Source: Erysipelotrichaceae bacterium (lineage in GTDB: Bacteria; Bacillota_I; Bacilli_A; Erysipelotrichales; Erysipelotrichaceae). From it: 64,000 nucleotides of DNA. The stretch covers positions 1 to 64,000 of the forward strand of contig JAFULN010000026.1 in the NCBI GenBank assembly GCA_017473335.1, read 5' to 3'. Shown here one piece after another: positions 61,586 through 64,000 of this stretch. The translations under genes were made by a program, and so were the position numbers. The notes under the pieces are model-generated. The model made no database searches. It saw only the letters and a list, made by a program, of their open reading frames with translations, and was not told the DNA's origin. Each line of letters opens with the position of its first letter. The first letter of the stretch is position 1.

Positions 61586-64000
61586 ATGCCAGTGCTTTAT
61601 GTACAGGATCTTTTATCAAAGACACAGTGCAGTACTGATTTTTTAGCAATGTTTGATCAGGCTGAAATTACAGACTGTACTTATTACTCATCTTCAAAAA
61701 CTCTGCATTTAACTATCAGCACAAAAGAAACATTGATTCTTGAAGCTGCATTGCAGCTAAATCAAATGTTAGCTGAATTATTGCCTTGTGAGTTTGTGCT
61801 GGATTTAAGATGCAGAAAAAATACATTGGGAACAGTTGAAATCAACAAGTATTTCAACTATTTCCAGAAGCAGTACCAGTTAAAAGATTTGAATGAACTC
61901 TTTTTGACTGTTAAACAGAATCATGTGGAATGTCTATGTCCAAATGATGATGTGAGAATTGATGCAGAAGGCCATCGTGATCAGCTGATAGACTTTATGC
62001 GTTCTTATGGAATTGATATGGAATTTCAGTTTGTAACACGACAAATTGAACTGGTAGAAAAAACAAAGGCACTTCCACAAATGGAAACAGCTTTAAAAGT
62101 AGAAGTGAAAGAAAACACTGAATTTAAACGTCCTAAGAAACTGAAATATGAAGATTATGAAAAAGTTGTGATTGCACAGCTGAAAGATGAAGCAGATCAG
62201 ATTCAATTTACAGGGACTGTATTTGATATTAATAACATTACTACTAGAAAGGGTACAATGATTCAAACACTTATGGTATTTGATGATACAGACGCTCTTT
62301 CAGTAAAACGATTTGAAGGAAGATATACGTCCAAAGAAGATATTGAATCGATTAAAAAAGGAGATACATGTATTTTCTATGGACGTATGGGATATGACAA
62401 TTTTGCCAAGGAAGTGACATTTACTGCAGAAGCTGTTGTTAAAACAGAAGGCAAAAAGAAAAAGCAGGATACTGCAGATGAAAAGCGTGTAGAACTTCAT
62501 CTTCATTCCAATATGTCTGAAATGGATGGTGTGTGTGAAGTAAAAGATTTGATTACACAGGCTTTTGAATATGGACATCGTGCTGTAGCTGTTACTGATC
62601 ATATGGTTGTACAGGCTTTCCCACAGGCTCAAAGTGCGTGTGGAGCATGTCGCAAGAAAGATCCTGAACGTGATTTTAAGGTGTTGTATGGCGTTGAAAT
62701 GAACATGGTCGATGATCATCTTACTATCTTAAGAAATCCTGTCGATACGAAACTAGATGAAGCAGTGTACTGTGTCTATGACTTAGAAACAACAGGACTT
62801 TCCAACAATTATGACCATACGATTGAATTTGGAGGTGTAAAAGTACGTGGTGGAGAAATTATTGATACCATGCAGACATTTATCAAACCTCCTCGACCAA
62901 TCAACTCATTTATCGCTGAAAAAACCAATATTACCAATGCAGTAGTTGCCAATGCGCCAGCTATTGAAGATGTTATTGATCAGATTTTGGAATTTATTGG
63001 TGATTGTGTGCTTGTTGCCCATAATGCTACGTTTGACTTTGGTTTTATTAATTCAGAACTAGAGAGATTAGGCAGAAAACCACTCACAAATCCAGTCATC
63101 GATACTTTGGATCTGGCACGTGCCATTCATAAAGATAGACGTACTTATCGTTTAGGAAATATCGCTAGACATTATCGTGTTGCCTATGATGAAGATGTAG
63201 CACATCGTGCCGATTATGATGCGAAGGTACTTTCTGATGTGTTTATGCTGATGGTACAGGACTGCAAAAAACGTGGTGCTGTGACTGTTTCTGACTTGGA
63301 TAAACTTCAGTCTGAAGATGCCTATATCAAAGTCATGAAGCGACATATTACTGTTTTAGCTAAAAATAAACCAGGATTAAAGCGTCTGTTTCAGCTGATT
63401 ACTACTTCACATACAAAAACATTAGCACTTTTTGGAAAGGCCAACTCAAAGTCCAACGGTGAAGAATTCATGGCTGAACCTCGTATTTTAAGAACAGAAC
63501 TGATGAAAGACAGAGAGAATCTGTTGTTTGGTACTGCTTGTTATAACGGGGAAATCTTTGAAATTGCCGCAAACCGTTCTCAAAAAGAACTTGAAGAAGC
63601 ACTTTCGTTCTATGATTATGTAGAAATACAGCCACTAGAAAACTATCGTCCTCAAATAGAAGGACACGTTGTTTTTGATGTTGAACGTTTAAAAGATATT
63701 TTAAGAAATATTATTGATACAGCTAAAAAATTAGGAAAGATTGTAGTTGCTACTGGTGATGTTCATTACAATACACCAGATCAAAAAATTTTAAGAGATA
63801 TTTATATTTCTACACAGGGAATTGGCGGTGTACGTCATCCTTTGCATATTTATGATGCAGAACGACGCAGAAAAACAATCAATCCGGATCAGCATTTCCG
63901 TACAACTGATGAAATGCTGGAATGTTTCAGCTGGCTGCCACCTCAGGAAGCTTATGAACTAGTTGTAGAAAATACCAATAAAATCGCCGATATGTGTGAA
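61586..64000 (+). CDS. polC: DNA polymerase III PolC, 5' part
   Basis: At least 805 residues; the frame runs off the window end, about half of the usual ~1440. PolC is the main replicative polymerase of low-GC Gram-positives. Visible: an N-terminal domain, an OB fold (QFTGTVFDINNITTRKGT), the PHP domain (VELHLHSNMSEMDGV) and, inserted in it, a DEDD 3'-5' exonuclease with YDLETTGLS, LVAHNATFDFGF and ADYDAKV. The polymerase palm lies beyond the window. The AAGGAG ribosome site precedes ATG 61586 and sits in a small CTTTCT/AGAAAG hairpin (61559-61573). Confidence 0.95.
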   Translation, partial: MPVLYVQDLLSKTQCSTDFLAMFDQAEITDCTYYSSSKTLHLTISTKETLILEAALQLNQMLAELLPCEFVLDLRCRKNTLGTVEINKYFNYFQKQYQLKDLNELFLTVKQNHVECLCPNDDVRIDAEGHRDQLIDFMRSYGIDMEFQFVTRQIELVEKTKALPQMETALKVEVKENTEFKRPKKLKYEDYEKVVIAQLKDEADQIQFTGTVFDINNITTRKGTMIQTLMVFDDTDALSVKRFEGRYTSKEDIESIKKGDTCIFYGRMGYDNFAKEVTFTAEAVVKTEGKKKKQDTADEKRVELHLHSNMSEMDGVCEVKDLITQAFEYGHRAVAVTDHMVVQAFPQAQSACGACRKKDPERDFKVLYGVEMNMVDDHLTILRNPVDTKLDEAVYCVYDLETTGLSNNYDHTIEFGGVKVRGGEIIDTMQTFIKPPRPINSFIAEKTNITNAVVANAPAIEDVIDQILEFIGDCVLVAHNATFDFGFINSELERLGRKPLTNPVIDTLDLARAIHKDRRTYRLGNIARHYRVAYDEDVAHRADYDAKVLSDVFMLMVQDCKKRGAVTVSDLDKLQSEDAYIKVMKRHITVLAKNKPGLKRLFQLITTSHTKTLALFGKANSKSNGEEFMAEPRILRTELMKDRENLLFGTACYNGEIFEIAANRSQKELEEALSFYDYVEIQPLENYRPQIEGHVVFDVERLKDILRNIIDTAKKLGKIVVATGDVHYNTPDQKILRDIYISTQGIGGVRHPLHIYDAERRRKTINPDQHFRTTDEMLECFSWLPPQEAYELVVENTNKIADMCE

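Noticed and set aside
1-64000. CRISPR arrays, insertion sequences, prophage, tRNA or rRNA genes
   Set aside because: No regularly spaced repeats, transposase or integrase, phage structural genes or cloverleaf sequences were found in reading through the window.

Overview
The window is a compact, AT-rich chromosomal segment of a low-GC Gram-positive bacterium (Bacillota). Supporting signs are strong Shine-Dalgarno (SD) sites and many short intrinsic terminators. A Tyr T-box precedes tyrS, and an L21 leader precedes rplU-prp-rpmA. The L27 protein carries a cleavable N-terminal extension, and both dnaE and polC are present. Spore genes (dpaA, dpaB, a cse60-like gene, spoIVA) suggest a spore-former or a recent descendant of one. 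An Erysipelotrichia-type organism is my best guess from overall protein character, but the sequence alone does not prove it. There are no rRNA or tRNA genes, insertion sequences, prophage or CRISPR arrays. No gene-free stretch exceeds 300 bases.

Layout. 1-3.5 kb: the tail of a DUF362 protein, an unrecognised protein with a possible winged-helix end, hemW, and a convergent beta-hydroxyacid dehydrogenase. 3.5-11.2 kb: rpsO and pnp, split by a TetR / ABC ATPase / giant FtsX-like permease operon. 11.3-16.8 kb: trmB, a lipoprotein, an acidic protein with two ISPI(F/Y)G motifs, murC, two helical envelope-type proteins and a CcpA-like regulator. 16.8-18.3 kb: T-box and tyrS. 18.4-21.0 kb: a dipicolinate operon (dpaA, dpaB, dapA, cse60-like, DUF1540). 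21.1-29.3 kb: a lipoprotein, murJ, an rsuA-type pseudouridine synthase, ispH, a DEAD-box helicase, nfo, a PfkB-type kinase and ispG. 29.5-36.4 kb: a class B PBP, rpmG, an MBL hydrolase, a seven-gene comG competence pseudopilus operon and efp. 36.5-42.8 kb: a tail-anchored coiled-coil protein, cmk, der, gpsA, degV and spoIVA. 42.8-52.7 kb: a C39-like protein, a class A PBP, dnaE, a two-component system, trmN6 and two small unknowns. 52.8-64 kb: rplU-prp-rpmA-obg, ruvAB, tag, an HD protein, a HAD phosphatase, recG, rnc and the start of polC.

How the genes work together. Much of the order (cshB-nfo, the comG region near efp, cmk-der-gpsA-spoIVA, rplU-prp-rpmA-obg) is the conserved Bacillota core. 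Envelope construction (murC, murJ, two PBPs, the MEP enzymes IspG and IspH supplying undecaprenyl precursor), translation, DNA replication and repair, competence and sporulation dominate. The dapA copy beside dpaAB probably feeds spore dipicolinate directly.

The best second-look items are an EF-P whose modified-lysine loop is rewritten, and a possible SD-sequestering pseudoknot in the rpsO leader. Others are sigma-E-type promoters before spoIVA and perhaps dpaA, terminators built into stop codons or a neighbour's coding sequence, the ISPI(F/Y)G protein, and the coiled-coil FtsX transporter between rpsO and pnp.
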